A program made the position numbers and the translations under genes. DNA of 64,000 bases from Flavilitoribacter nigricans DSM 23189 = NBRC 102662 (GTDB lineage: Bacteria; Bacteroidota; Bacteroidia; Chitinophagales; Saprospiraceae), in contig NZ_PDUD01000048.1 in assembly GCF_002646595.1 (NCBI RefSeq), positions 1 through 64,000 of the forward strand. The letters are read 5' to 3'. Below, one piece after another: positions 34,219 through 43,891 of this stretch (the stretch's first letter is position 1; each line of letters opens with the position of its first letter). The notes beneath the pieces were generated by a model that saw nothing but the letters and a program-made list of their open reading frames with translations, was not told where the DNA came from and searched no databases.

Positions 34219-36426
34219 CTATTCCAACACGATTCGTTTGGTCGTTTCCCAATCCGACCCTACGATTCGAAGAAGGTAGACGCCAGCTGCCAGCGCCTTA
34301 TTCGCATTCAATTGAAACCCTGCTTGCAACTGAGTTATCGAAAGCTTCTTTACTTGCAATCTTCTACCTTGTAGGTCCATTAACTCAAAGGTCAGGTCAG
34401 CATCGATCCGATCTATTTCGATGGAGATTCGCTGGCCGGAAGTAACTGGATTTGGGAATACCTTAGCTATGCTGCTTTTCAGATCCGGTTTTTTATCGCG
34501 AGTACCAGTTGGGCCTCCCAGAAAATAATTTTGAGCTAATGCAAAAGCATTTTTACCAATTTCCTCGCCAATGATGCGCCCAGGTATATCATCTGCCGGA
34601 GGATGGATCCCCCCCCAGATACGAGAAAGACTGGTTTGGTCCGATGCATCACGGTAAGTAGCCCACTGGAGTGTCACATCAACGCTGGGGCCAACCTCAA
34701 ATACGAGAAACTCATTTTTCTTGGCCACAAATTCGCCTATTCCTCCAGGGAAATACTCATCACCAGTCAAGGCGGTAATTACTTCGGCAGCAGCACGCGA
34801 AAAAGTAGAATGTCCAGAAATATAGCCACCAAAGTTAGGCGTTACAAAAGTAGGTCGTTGGTAGGGCCACCAATTTTCGGCCAGGATCCAGCCCACCCCG
34901 GCATAGTCCGTTTTAGGATTCTGAATGTAATCAGGTCCACGCCAGGCCTTTACTTTTACTTTCCCGATATGTTCACCGGTCGTTCCAGCCAAAGGATCTC
35001 CTGCCTCAACTAGTTCAATACGATCATCAATTAGAGGCAAACCAGCAGGATGAAAGCTGGGTCGCGAAGCATCACTACATTGCCCCCGATCAGCCATAAA
35101 TCGAATAGCAGAAATAGGCCGCAGATAATCATACCAGCCTTTGATTCCCCAAGATGTAATAGCCGCATCATGACCAGCACCACTCAAGGTAAAATAGGCT
35201 TTCACATCCCACTCCAGGGGATCAAGTATTTCTCCTTTGCCAGCAAAGCGAGCTTCGAACTTAGGATGATCTGTAACGTAATTGAGAATAGTAAACCAGT
35301 GTCCAGGAGGTGTTTCTGAAGCTGGGCCATCCGCCCAAAATTCAGCAAGTACTCGAACATAATCTGCTCGGGGAACAATTTGAGGTTCATAAGGTAGACC
35401 TGTAGCTGGGTTGACGGCATGGCCGGTACCGGGGTCACCACCATTAAGCTGGTCGTAAAAAGTGGGAAAATCTTCAAAATTTCTTGGTAAGTTTTCAATA
35501 CTAAAATTGCCGAGAGCAGCTGGAGAAATATCCCATAATACACCATCATTATGATCCAGATGAGCTGACCACATGGCCACGAGCGCAAAACCCCAGTGAT
35601 AATCTGTAACTCCCTGGGAATTTAAGGTATCGATCATAGGAGGAGCCCCCGGATCATGATAAACCCAATAATCAAAGCCATCGCGATTATAAATGGTGAG
35701 GTCGTCCTTACGCAAAGCAAAAGGAGTAACCTGTCCCCATTCTGGGCTTAGAAATGGAGGCGTATTTACCGGAATTACATTGCCACTTTGGTCGATCACC
35801 AAATCCAAGGTCAAAGGTTGCCATCGATTAGGGTTTTCGATATTCGGATTCCCAGGAAACTTGGTGACCAAGGATTCATTAACCGGGCGATAAAAACGAT
35901 TATTATAATTGATTTGTTCATTGGCCCCATCTTGCAAACCAAAGGCAATGATTTGTTCGGCCAAATAATTACCCAAAGCTGCCGGATTCCCATCTTGATA
36001 ATCAGTAGATATAAAATTCTGATCATAGCCCAAGTCTTGAAAAAGTTGATCTGCTAAATTGAACGTTTCTTGCCTGCCGGGAGATCGACTGAAGCGATGT
36101 TTGATCAAGCGAAAGACCGCATAGCTGATGGCTGTTGCTCTAGCCGTCTGCACATTTTCGGGTGTGGAGATACCCTCAAACGGACAAGTAAAACCATCCA
36201 CTGTTTCTCCTAGAAAGAAGGGTTTTGCCTCTGCATCATAAACCGCCCAGAGATCATACATGGCCATAGAAGTATGAAAAAGGTTTCGGGCATGCACGGT
36301 GGGGCGCGCCAGGTCATTCCGAATTCCAGCTAACAGCACTTCATTCCACTGGCGGGCAACGGAATGTTCCTGAGCAGAAAGATTCAGAGAAAATAGTATA
36401 AATAGTAGGTAGAATGATCTTTGCAT
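34219..36426 (-). CDS. Vanadium-dependent-haloperoxidase-like PAP2 protein with T9SS sorting domain
   Basis: 735 residues: a signal peptide (ends LSAQ), then a large PAP2-type core with the phosphate/vanadate-binding residues GYISGHSTFSRAA (Ser and His) and RIWGGIHPPADD (Arg and His), then a linker and a C-terminal type IX secretion domain (AKVFPNPVTSG ... LAAGVYLLRI). It would be exported across the outer membrane and cell-surface-attached or released. Such proteins are halogenating or phosphatase-like enzymes. It is convergent with the receptor gene, with a gap of about 60 bases. A -7-like TACTTTTG on the minus strand (36457-36464) lies close to its start. Confidence 0.8.
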   Translation of the reverse strand: MQRSFYLLFILFSLNLSAQEHSVARQWNEVLLAGIRNDLARPTVHARNLFHTSMAMYDLWAVYDAEAKPFFLGETVDGFTCPFEGISTPENVQTARATAISYAVFRLIKHRFSRSPGRQETFNLADQLFQDLGYDQNFISTDYQDGNPAALGNYLAEQIIAFGLQDGANEQINYNNRFYRPVNESLVTKFPGNPNIENPNRWQPLTLDLVIDQSGNVIPVNTPPFLSPEWGQVTPFALRKDDLTIYNRDGFDYWVYHDPGAPPMIDTLNSQGVTDYHWGFALVAMWSAHLDHNDGVLWDISPAALGNFSIENLPRNFEDFPTFYDQLNGGDPGTGHAVNPATGLPYEPQIVPRADYVRVLAEFWADGPASETPPGHWFTILNYVTDHPKFEARFAGKGEILDPLEWDVKAYFTLSGAGHDAAITSWGIKGWYDYLRPISAIRFMADRGQCSDASRPSFHPAGLPLIDDRIELVEAGDPLAGTTGEHIGKVKVKAWRGPDYIQNPKTDYAGVGWILAENWWPYQRPTFVTPNFGGYISGHSTFSRAAAEVITALTGDEYFPGGIGEFVAKKNEFLVFEVGPSVDVTLQWATYRDASDQTSLSRIWGGIHPPADDIPGRIIGEEIGKNAFALAQNYFLGGPTGTRDKKPDLKSSIAKVFPNPVTSGQRISIEIDRIDADLTFELMDLQGRRLQVKKLSITQLQAGFQLNANKALAAGVYLLRIVGSDWETTKRIVLE

Positions 36427-36651
36427 GGAATCAATATCGGATTATTAAATAGGAACCAAAAGTATAAAGGTCTTGAATTTTAAGAGCAGTAAGTTTATAT
36501 AATTTTGGCAATTATTTATACAATTATAACAACATGCAGCCAATCTTTACGCTTCCATCAAGATTTTAAAAATTACAGAGAACATCAGTTAATTAACCGT
36601 GTTCCATCATTGTAATTATACTTTGAACTTGAAGTGATTTAAACTCTAACT

Positions 36652-37191
36652 ATGCGGACCTTTGTTATGATTTCTGGCTTACTGATTAACTTATTCCTTG
36701 TTGCCTGTAACGGCGGCGAAAAAAATACTGATGTAGGCATCAATACGCCGACAGAAGTAAGAACGGAAAAGGCATCCACCCCAGATAGCTTTGATGCTGG
36801 CTTTGCCGATGGCCTGACCGAAGCCATATTCCAGGACTACCTCCACCTACGGACGGCCTTCGTCAATTCCGATGTAGAAGAAGCCAGTGCTGTGGCGAAA
36901 GAGTTAACCGAACGCCTGACCAACGATTATGCAGACGCGCACACCACCGCTCAGGCAATCGTTGATGCCAAAGACCTGGAAAAGCAAAGAACTGCTTTTT
37001 CCCAACTAACTATCGCCCTTGAACCCCTTTTTAAAGAGGGGCTGACCGAAGGCGTCATCTACAAGCAATATTGTCCCATGGCCTTTGATAATAAGGGAGC
37101 CAATTGGTTCAGCGACACGGACCAAATCCAGAACCCTTACTTCGGAGAACGTATGCTCAGTTGTGGCAAGATAGTAGAAACCATTCAATGA
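36652..37191 (+). CDS. DUF3347-type lipoprotein (copper-binding, periplasmic)
   Basis: 179 residues with a lipoprotein signal (LFLVACNGG). The helical part (FQDYLHLRTAFVNSDVEEASAVAKEL) and the C-terminal segment YKQYCPMAFDNKGANWFSDTD ... MLSCGKI carry two Cys and two Met in the pattern of DUF3347, which often accompanies CusB/CopA-type genes. It is probably a periplasmic Cu+ binding or delivery protein. It lies upstream of the DUF305 gene, possibly in one transcript, and faces the copper cassette beyond the inverted repeat. Confidence 0.75.
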   Translation: MRTFVMISGLLINLFLVACNGGEKNTDVGINTPTEVRTEKASTPDSFDAGFADGLTEAIFQDYLHLRTAFVNSDVEEASAVAKELTERLTNDYADAHTTAQAIVDAKDLEKQRTAFSQLTIALEPLFKEGLTEGVIYKQYCPMAFDNKGANWFSDTDQIQNPYFGERMLSCGKIVETIQ

Positions 37192-37311
37192 ATTCACGGC
37201 TGTAAGCGGGCAGAACTAGATGCGAAGGTTAAAAGTTAATCATGATTCATGAACATTCCTTTCAACCTCGAATTCAAATCCTCTTTTAACTGTATTATCC
37301 ATCGAGGAAAG

Positions 37312-37791
37312 ATGGATAAGAAAAATTCGAATAAAAAAATGAATCCTTACGTAAAATTCGGCCTGATGATGCTGACCAGCTTCGTCATTATGTACGCCGT
37401 CATGTATATGAACGTTGATCAGCTGGACCACATCTATCTGGCCCAGACCCGTACCTATATGACCATTCTGATGATTGCGCCCATGGCCATCACTATGCTG
37501 CTGTTCATGTGGGGCATGTACAAAGACAAACGCAAAAATTACCTCATCCTTGGCGCTGCCCTACTGGTCGGCGCTTTCACCTATCACATCCTGCGTCAGC
37601 AAACCTTTGTAGACGACAAAGCCTGGATGCGGGCCATGATCCCCCACCATAGTTCAGCTATTATGGTGAGTGAAAAGGCCCAGCTCGACGATCCTGAAGC
37701 CATCCAATTGGCCAAAGAGATCATCGAAGCTCAGAAGCGGGAGATCGCACAGATGAAGAAAATGTTGTATCGGCTGGAGCAGGCGGAGTAG
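37312..37791 (+). CDS. DUF305-family membrane protein
   Basis: 159 residues from ATG 37312, preceded by GAGGAAAG. Three N-terminal hydrophobic helices (GLMMLTSFVIMYAVMYM, ILMIAPMAITMLLFMWGM and a third) are followed by a helical DUF305 domain with MIPHHSSAIMVSE and IAQMKKMLY. These Met/His-rich domains are found near copper-resistance genes and probably bind metal. The long ORF from 37249 adds 21 residues with no good ribosome-binding site and is rejected as the start. Confidence 0.8.
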   Translation: MDKKNSNKKMNPYVKFGLMMLTSFVIMYAVMYMNVDQLDHIYLAQTRTYMTILMIAPMAITMLLFMWGMYKDKRKNYLILGAALLVGAFTYHILRQQTFVDDKAWMRAMIPHHSSAIMVSEKAQLDDPEAIQLAKEIIEAQKREIAQMKKMLYRLEQAE

Positions 37792-37915
37792 GGAAATAAT
37801 CATTCGTATCCTTCCGACTGTATCCGTTTAGCGTGAAATACGAAGGATTCACCGCGAGCCGCAAAGATCTATTTTTCGAAGCGCTTAGCGACCTCCAAGT
37901 TTAAGAACGCGAAGA

Positions 37916-37946
37916 TTTGTGGATTTGCCGCCGGCAAATCCACAAA
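37916..37946. other. Perfect 15-bp hairpin in non-coding DNA
   Basis: TTTGTGGATTTGCCG (37916-37930), a one-base centre, then CGGCAAATCCACAAA (37932-37946). A-run follows on the plus strand, so it is not a standard terminator for either direction. It lies just left of the MITE. Confidence 0.6.
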
Positions 37947-37955
37947 AAAAACTTA

Positions 37956-38235
37956 GAGACTGTTTTAAAACCCCTCACTGGGCTACAAAACGCGGCTTTT
38001 GCCGCCACTCTGCACCTATTTTTTATTTGATTCAAGAGCGGGGCCCCTGCCCCATTCTTGAATGAAGCGATGCTCCCAATCAAAGATTGCCCTTCCCGAT
38101 TAAAATACGGGACAGGTCGGCGGGATCGAGATATGCAGTGAAAAATAGCTTTTCCCGACACTGCATGTACGGGACAGGCTAATTGACGGCAAAATCCGGG
38201 TTTTTCACCGGCAGCAGAGGTTTTAAAACAGTCTC
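37956..38235. mobile_element. 280-bp MITE-like element with 17-18 bp terminal repeats and TTA duplication
   Basis: The ends GAGACTGTTTTAAAACC (left) and GGTTTTAAAACAGTCTC (right) are perfect inverted repeats. TTA stands on both sides (37953-37955 and 38236-38238), the target duplication. The inside has no ORF and contains a secondary stem (TTCAAGA ... TCTTGAA) and two TACGGGACAGG repeats. The right end equals that of the IS at 1-118, so this is probably a non-autonomous derivative mobilised by that IS family. Confidence 0.75.
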
Positions 38236-38358
38236 TTAGCGTCTCGTGGTGAATTCTTTATGGTTTCACGCTAAACAAATACTTCCGACATGGAAGGATA
38301 CGAATCTAATAGCAGGCCATCCGATTATAGTTTCCTTCAGGGTGCTGCGCCATCGTTA

Positions 38359-38574
38359 TTATTCAGAAACAGGTTCAGCAGTAAATCCAACGCTACCTAC
38401 CGCCTGGATGACTTTCTCTACAGGGATATTATCGGTGTCGATGATCAAAATTCGATCGTCACTCTTCAGGTCAACCTCCCATTTTTCAATTTGTGTTTCA
38501 GCATCCAGTATAGGCTTGACTTTTGATAAGCAGCCCGTACAAGTGATATTGGTTTTGAACTTTAACTTTTTCAT
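38359..38574 (-). CDS. Small HMA-domain metal chaperone (CopZ-like)
   Basis: 71 residues. The binding loop ITCTGCLSKVKPILD (CxxC) is followed by the usual strand-helix-strand arrangement; no signal peptide, so it acts in the cytosol. Genes of this kind pass Cu+ to the P-type pump; here it is the last gene after copA, 19 bases downstream. Some positions (Thr before Cys: T-C-T-G-C) deviate from the GMTCxxC consensus. Operon partners: copB, HMA-AraC, copA. Confidence 0.8.
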   Translation of the reverse strand: MKKLKFKTNITCTGCLSKVKPILDAETQIEKWEVDLKSDDRILIIDTDNIPVEKVIQAVGSVGFTAEPVSE

Positions 38575-38593
38575 TGGTTTAAATTTTTTTAGA

Positions 38594-40837
38594 TTAAATT
38601 TTTGCGGTTTTCAGACGTAGACTATTAGCGACAACCGAAACTGAACTCAGGGCCATAGCCGCGCCGGCTATCATCGGATCCAGTAAAAAGCCGTTAACCG
38701 GGTACAACAACCCGGCTGCAACCGGAATACCGATGATATTGTAGATAAATGCCCAGAATAGGTTTTGGCGAATGCCTACTACCGTTTTTTTCGATAGTCT
38801 TAAAGCTTTGGGTATGGCCTGCAAGTCGGAGGTTATTAAAGTCATTTTAGCTACTTCCATGGCAATATCTGAACCCTTACCCATGGCAATGCTTACGTCC
38901 GACTGGGCCAGGGCCTGACTATCATTGATACCGTCACCTACCATGGCCACTATTTTACCCTGCTGTTGTAATTTTTTCACGAATTCCGCTTTATCAGCCG
39001 GCATCAGCTCTGCTTCGAAATGCTGCAAGCCTACTTGTCTGGCTACTTCAGCAGCGGTTTGCCGATTATCTCCGGTGAGCATATAAACTTCTACTCCTCT
39101 TGCTTGCAGGGTCTCAACGGCAGATCTGGAATTTGCTTTAATTTTATCAGCAATGGCCATCACTGCCAGTATTTCCCGATTGCCGGCAAATAAAATAGCC
39201 GTCTTTGCTTCTTGTTGCCACTGGGTCAAAAACTGCCTGGTAGCAGCTGAGATCGGGATGTCATTCAATTTCATCAGGCGTTCATTGCCTACCAAGAATG
39301 CCTGCTGCTTATCGGCAGTAAAAGCAGTTACTCCTTTACCGGTAATACTCTCAAACGCTTCAATTGTGCCAGGTTTCACTTCCTTTGATCTTAAAAAATC
39401 CACAACTGCTTCCGCCAGGGGGTGCTCTGACTGACTTTCCATTGCCAATAATACTGACAGGTGGTAATCGACATCCTGTTCGCGGAGCCATTTAAAATCG
39501 GTGACTACCGGCCTCCCTTCCGTAATGGTCCCCGTTTTGTCCAACACAATGCTATCCACGCGATGTCCCAACTCTAAACTTTCGGCATCTTTAATCAGGA
39601 TGTTATTTTCTGCCCCTTTCCCAATGCCAACCATAATGGCGGTTGGGGTGGCCAGCCCCAGTGCGCAGGGACAGGCAATAACCAGCACCGCAACCGAAGT
39701 CAGCAAAGCATGGGTGAAAGCATCTTCCCCACCGAAGACCATCCAGGCGAGAAAGGTGACGATCGATATCACGATCACGACGGGTACGAAAATCCCGGCA
39801 ATTTTATCCACCAGTTTTTGCACCGGAGCCTTACTACCCTGCGCTTCCCGGACCATTTGAATGATTTGAGCAAGCAGGGTGGCTCCACCTACCTTTTGGG
39901 CGATAAATTGAAAACTGCCTTTCTGATTGATCGTTCCGGCAAAAACCTGCTCTCCCTTATGTTTGGGAACCGGAACCGGCTCACCGGTAATCATACTTTC
40001 ATCCACATTGGAACTTCCGGAGATTACTTGTCCATCTACGGGGATTTTTTTCCCGGGACGAACAATAATGGTATGGCCAATTTCAACCTGACTGATGGGC
40101 ATTTCCACTTCTTCTCCATTGAGCATTACGCTCAAAGTCTTGGGTTGTAAGCCCATGAGCTTTTTGATGGACGAAGAGGTATTGGATTTCGCCCTTTCCT
40201 CCAGTAATTTACCAAAAGTGATAAAAGTGATAATCACCGTAGCCGCCTCGTAATACACATGCGGATGAATGCCTCTGGCGTGCCAAAAATCCGGAAATAA
40301 AGTATTGAACAGACTGAAAATGAAAGCGATCCCTGTACTTAGGCTCACCAAAGTATCCATATTCGCCTTACCATGTCTGGCCTGTTTAAAGGCATTGATA
40401 AAAAACGAGCGGCCTAACCAAAATAAAATAGGAATCGTGAGTACTAAAGAAATCCATCTACCCGGTCCCCAATCCATAAAAAACATACCCAGGATGAAGA
40501 CCGGTAGAGTAAGAATGGCAGACCAAATGGTACGGCGTTTAATTTCCTGATAATGTTCTTGCCGTAAGGCTTCCTGGATCTCTGAAGGATCTTCGACATC
40601 TAAGATTAGATCGTAACCAACCGCCTGTAATGCTTTCTGTAAGGCCTCCGGATTAGTGGTAGCATCGTATTCTACCAAGGCCGTATGATCGGCAAAATTG
40701 ACGTTGGCATTTAAAACGCCTTCCGATTTTTTCAGTATCGTTTCAACACTGTTGGCACAGGCGGCGCAAGTCATTCCGCTTACCGGCAGTGATCGTTTTT
40801 GCACTTTGCGATTTTCTAAGACCGTATATTCAGACAT
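38594..40837 (-). CDS. copA: Cu+-exporting P1B-1 ATPase
   Basis: 747 residues: one N-terminal HMA domain (GMTCAAC, about residue 20), transmembrane helices, the TGEP(V) actuator loop, CPC motif ([10 protein letters not shown], about residue 395), DKTGT, and [11 protein letters not shown] marks Cu+/Ag+ export from the cytosol. The N-terminus [20 protein letters not shown] is short, with no signal. It is third in the minus-strand cassette copB - HMA-AraC - copA - chaperone, 100 bases after the AraC gene. Together with CopB it gives two pumps of different type for copper. Confidence 0.95.
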   Translation of the reverse strand: MSEYTVLENRKVQKRSLPVSGMTCAACANSVETILKKSEGVLNANVNFADHTALVEYDATTNPEALQKALQAVGYDLILDVEDPSEIQEALRQEHYQEIKRRTIWSAILTLPVFILGMFFMDWGPGRWISLVLTIPILFWLGRSFFINAFKQARHGKANMDTLVSLSTGIAFIFSLFNTLFPDFWHARGIHPHVYYEAATVIITFITFGKLLEERAKSNTSSSIKKLMGLQPKTLSVMLNGEEVEMPISQVEIGHTIIVRPGKKIPVDGQVISGSSNVDESMITGEPVPVPKHKGEQVFAGTINQKGSFQFIAQKVGGATLLAQIIQMVREAQGSKAPVQKLVDKIAGIFVPVVIVISIVTFLAWMVFGGEDAFTHALLTSVAVLVIACPCALGLATPTAIMVGIGKGAENNILIKDAESLELGHRVDSIVLDKTGTITEGRPVVTDFKWLREQDVDYHLSVLLAMESQSEHPLAEAVVDFLRSKEVKPGTIEAFESITGKGVTAFTADKQQAFLVGNERLMKLNDIPISAATRQFLTQWQQEAKTAILFAGNREILAVMAIADKIKANSRSAVETLQARGVEVYMLTGDNRQTAAEVARQVGLQHFEAELMPADKAEFVKKLQQQGKIVAMVGDGINDSQALAQSDVSIAMGKGSDIAMEVAKMTLITSDLQAIPKALRLSKKTVVGIRQNLFWAFIYNIIGIPVAAGLLYPVNGFLLDPMIAGAAMALSSVSVVANSLRLKTAKI

Positions 40838-40937
40838 ATTTTGCTTCTTTGATCAAGTGAACTTATGGGGCAAATTTCGTCCGATACGGTGGCAAAAAAC
40901 TTACAGCATTTTGGGTTTGGATTACAATATTTTGGAG

Positions 40938-41510
40938 TTACACCTCATCTAGTGAATTCCGCGGGGGCTGGCGCAGGTTTTTAAAAGTGATGGGTGACAT
41001 TCCCGTAATTTTTTTGAATTGTGCCGATAAATGAGCCGAACTACTATAGTTCAGTTGAAAGGCAATTTCCGAGATGGTCAGCTCCCTATAAATAAGCAGT
41101 TCTTTTACCCGTTCTACCTTTTGGAGGATGATGAATTTCTCGATCGTGATCCCCTCGACCGAGGAGAAAAGTTTGCTCAGACTGAAGTAATTAACGCCAA
41201 CTTGTTGTTCTATAAAATCGGAGAAGTTAGTAGATTCCGGTTTTTCCTTTTCATGGTGAATATGCTCGATGATCACCGTCTTTACCTGTTCGATGATCTG
41301 TCGCTGTCGATCATTGATCAGTTCAAAACCACCGGATAGCAAGACCTTCTCCACCTGCATCAGTTCTTTTTCCGATAAACTGCCCTTAATTTCTGCCTTG
41401 CCCAATTCAATCGATTCTAAGACAATTCCCAGCTTCCCCAGATCCTCTTCCACTACCCGGATGCAACGGTTACAGACCATGTTTTTGATATATATTGTTG
41501 TATTTTTCAT
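40938..41510 (-). CDS. AraC-family regulator with N-terminal HMA-like metal-binding domain
   Basis: 190 residues from ATG 41510 (MKNTTIYIKNMVCNRC). Residues 1-~65 look like an HMA fold with Cys13 and Cys16, i.e. direct metal sensing; the C-terminal ~100 residues hold the double helix-turn-helix of AraC proteins (LTISEIAFQLNYSSSAHLSAQFKKITG). It lies between copB and copA in one operon, so the likely loop is copper binding to the HMA part and control of the copper cassette. The sugar-binding domain of typical AraC is absent. Confidence 0.8.
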   Translation of the reverse strand: MKNTTIYIKNMVCNRCIRVVEEDLGKLGIVLESIELGKAEIKGSLSEKELMQVEKVLLSGGFELINDRQRQIIEQVKTVIIEHIHHEKEKPESTNFSDFIEQQVGVNYFSLSKLFSSVEGITIEKFIILQKVERVKELLIYRELTISEIAFQLNYSSSAHLSAQFKKITGMSPITFKNLRQPPRNSLDEV

Positions 41511-41539
41511 AAAATATTGATTTCTGCCTCGTGGATGAA

Positions 41540-43891
41540 TCAATTTCCGATCTGTCTTTTCAGCAACTGGGCGTTGATTGCAACAATAACGGTACTCAAA
41601 CTCATAAATACGGCCCCTACGGCCGGGCTTAAAATGAACCCCCAGGGGTACAATATTCCCACGGCCAGCGGGATGGCAATAGCGTTGTACCCGGTGGCCC
41701 AGGCCAGATTCTGGATCATTTTCCGATAGGTAGCTTTTCCGAAAAGGATCAGGTTGGCGATATCTTTCGGATTACTGTTCACGAGGATGATATCCGCTGT
41801 TTCCGCGGCTACATCCGTACCGGAGCCGACGGCGATGCCTACATCGGCCTGAGCCAGGGCAGGCGCGTCGTTAACGCCATCGCCGGTCATGGCCACGAAT
41901 TCTTTTTTAGCCTGCAGTTCTTTAACGATCTCCACTTTCTGATGGGGCAGCACTTCGGCGTAATAACCGTCTAATCCCAGTTCCTCGCTCACCGCTTTGC
42001 CAACGACTTCATTATCACCCGTGGCCATGAACACCTTTATATTGTTGTCTTTAAACGTTTTGATCGCGGCAGCAGACTCGGGGCGAATTTCATCTGCCAG
42101 TGCAACGTAGCCCGCCGGCGCTCCGTCGATAAGTACGAAAACAACCGTTTCGGCCGCGCTGCTGTAAGCACCTTCCGGAATATCGATCTTTTCGTCGCGC
42201 AGATAACCGGGACTGACTATTTTCATAGACTTACCCTCCACCGTCGCCTGCACCCCCTTGCCGGTGATAGCTTCAAAATCGTCAGCCTCAGGAATACTGA
42301 TCCCCAATTCCTTTATTTTTTGTACGATTCCAACCGCGATGGGGTGTTCCGAGTTTTGTTCCAAAGCACCGGCCAGACGGAGCATTTCCTTTTTATCCAG
42401 TTCCTTTTGCAGGCTTTCGTAACGAGTTACGCCAAATTTCCCCTGAGTCAGCGTACCGGTCTTATCGAAGACCAGGACCGAGATCTTGCGGGCCTCTTCA
42501 AAGGCCGTCCGGTTGCGGATCAACAGGCCGTGCTGAGCGGAAACGGCCGTCGAGATGGCTACTACCAGCGGGATGGCCAGCCCCAGCGCATGCGGACAGG
42601 AAATGACCATGACCGTCACCATTCTTTCCAGGGCGAAGACAAAATCATAGCCAAGTAGCAACCACAGAATCAGCGTACCGAAACCTACGGCCAGCGCAAT
42701 ATAGGTCAGCCACTTTGCCGCACGGTTGGAAAGGTTTTGCATCTTTGATTTGGACTTTTGGGCCTCCTGCACCATCGTTATGACCTTATTCAGGTAGCTG
42801 TCTTTACCCGTATGTTCTACCTTTACCCGCAGCGAGCCATTGCCGTTGATGGAACCCCCGATGACCTGATCGCTTGTGCCTTTGCGCACCGGTTTGGATT
42901 CCCCCGTCAGCATAGATTCGTTGAGGTAGCTTTCCCCCTCAACCACTACCCCGTCGGCGGGTACTTTTTCACCGGGTTTGACCAGGATGGTATCGCCGCT
43001 AAGCAAATCTTCCAGCTTTACATCGACGATCTGGTCGCCGTCGACCCTGTGGGCCTCGGCCGGCATCATGCTCACCAGGAGTTCCAAAGCTTTGGAAGCA
43101 CCGAGCACCGATTTCATCTCGATCCAGTGCCCCAGCAACATGATCACGATCAGCGTGGCGAGTTCCCAGTAGAAACTCTCACCGGGCAGACCGAAAGTAG
43201 TGGCGACCGAGTAAAAGTAAGCCACCGAGATGGCCATGGCGATCAAGGTCATCATGCCCGGAGCTTTGCTTCTGACTTCCTCAAAAAAGCCTTTGATAAA
43301 CGGCCATCCGCCATAAAAATAAACTATACTGGATAAAGCAAAGAGCAGATATTTACTACCCGGGAACTGCCAGTTCACACCCAGCCATTCCTGGATCATA
43401 GGCGCCAGGATCAAGATCGGTACGGTCAATACGAGCGACACCCAAAAACGCTTCTTGAAGTCCTCGATCATCATGCGGTGGTGATCGTGTCCTATTTCTC
43501 CGTGGGAAGGATTATGGCCATGCCCGGCGTGCCCGCCTTCATGAGCGCTGGCCCCGGAGATCTTTTCCGGAGTTCCTCCGTGCGGCTGGTGTCCGCCGTG
43601 ATCTTCGTGCCGGTGCTCGGCCTTTTCACTAATTCCTGTTTGATCACTTTGCGAAAAAGTATGGTGTTGGTCATGATCCGTTGGTGCAGGCTCCAGTCGA
43701 TAGTCCCCTACCTGGGCCAAACTCTCATTCATCTGACTTTCGGGGATATGATGATGCATGGTAACACGCGCCTGCGGTGGATCGAGACTTACTTCAGCCG
43801 TTTGAATACCGGGAATGGTTTCCAGTGCTTTTTTTACTTTTTGCACACAGTGCTCGCAGGTCATTCCGCTGATGATATAGGTGTGGGTCAT
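41540..43891 (-). CDS. copB: CopB-type P1B-3 copper ATPase with HMA and His-rich N-terminus
   Basis: 783 residues. HMA with GMTCEHC at the start, then a His-rich linker of about 70 residues (many HxH/HH pairs, for example HGHNPSH), the TGES loop, the intramembrane CPH motif (ISCPHALGLAIP), DKTGT, and GDGVNDAP. CPH marks P1B-3 pumps for Cu2+/Cu+ or Ag+. First gene of the minus-strand copper cassette. The combination of HMA and His-rich sequence suggests binding of metal in two geometries. Complete, with no frameshift. Confidence 0.95.
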   Translation of the reverse strand: MTHTYIISGMTCEHCVQKVKKALETIPGIQTAEVSLDPPQARVTMHHHIPESQMNESLAQVGDYRLEPAPTDHDQHHTFSQSDQTGISEKAEHRHEDHGGHQPHGGTPEKISGASAHEGGHAGHGHNPSHGEIGHDHHRMMIEDFKKRFWVSLVLTVPILILAPMIQEWLGVNWQFPGSKYLLFALSSIVYFYGGWPFIKGFFEEVRSKAPGMMTLIAMAISVAYFYSVATTFGLPGESFYWELATLIVIMLLGHWIEMKSVLGASKALELLVSMMPAEAHRVDGDQIVDVKLEDLLSGDTILVKPGEKVPADGVVVEGESYLNESMLTGESKPVRKGTSDQVIGGSINGNGSLRVKVEHTGKDSYLNKVITMVQEAQKSKSKMQNLSNRAAKWLTYIALAVGFGTLILWLLLGYDFVFALERMVTVMVISCPHALGLAIPLVVAISTAVSAQHGLLIRNRTAFEEARKISVLVFDKTGTLTQGKFGVTRYESLQKELDKKEMLRLAGALEQNSEHPIAVGIVQKIKELGISIPEADDFEAITGKGVQATVEGKSMKIVSPGYLRDEKIDIPEGAYSSAAETVVFVLIDGAPAGYVALADEIRPESAAAIKTFKDNNIKVFMATGDNEVVGKAVSEELGLDGYYAEVLPHQKVEIVKELQAKKEFVAMTGDGVNDAPALAQADVGIAVGSGTDVAAETADIILVNSNPKDIANLILFGKATYRKMIQNLAWATGYNAIAIPLAVGILYPWGFILSPAVGAVFMSLSTVIVAINAQLLKRQIGN

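Larger units (their letters stand above)
37802..38305. repeat. Long imperfect inverted repeat flanking a MITE
   Basis: Left arm 37802-37857 (ATTCGTATCCTTCC ... TTTAGCGTGAAA ... GATTCACCGCGAG) and the right arm 38243-38305, in reverse orientation (ATTCGTATCCTTCC ... TTTAGCGTGAAA ... ATTCACCACGAG), match with several small gaps. The 386 bases between hold a hairpin and the MITE. Arms of this kind resemble dispersed intergenic repeats of this phylum. Confidence 0.65.

Noticed and set aside
37861-37953. Plant- or chloroplast-like repeat resemblance of the GC-poor intergenic text
   Set aside because: The TTTAGCGTGAAA-type words are dispersed Bacteroidota intergenic repeats; no gene content supports another origin.
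42758-43336. 192-residue plus ORF within copB
   Set aside because: Antisense frame to a complete CopB; no family features.
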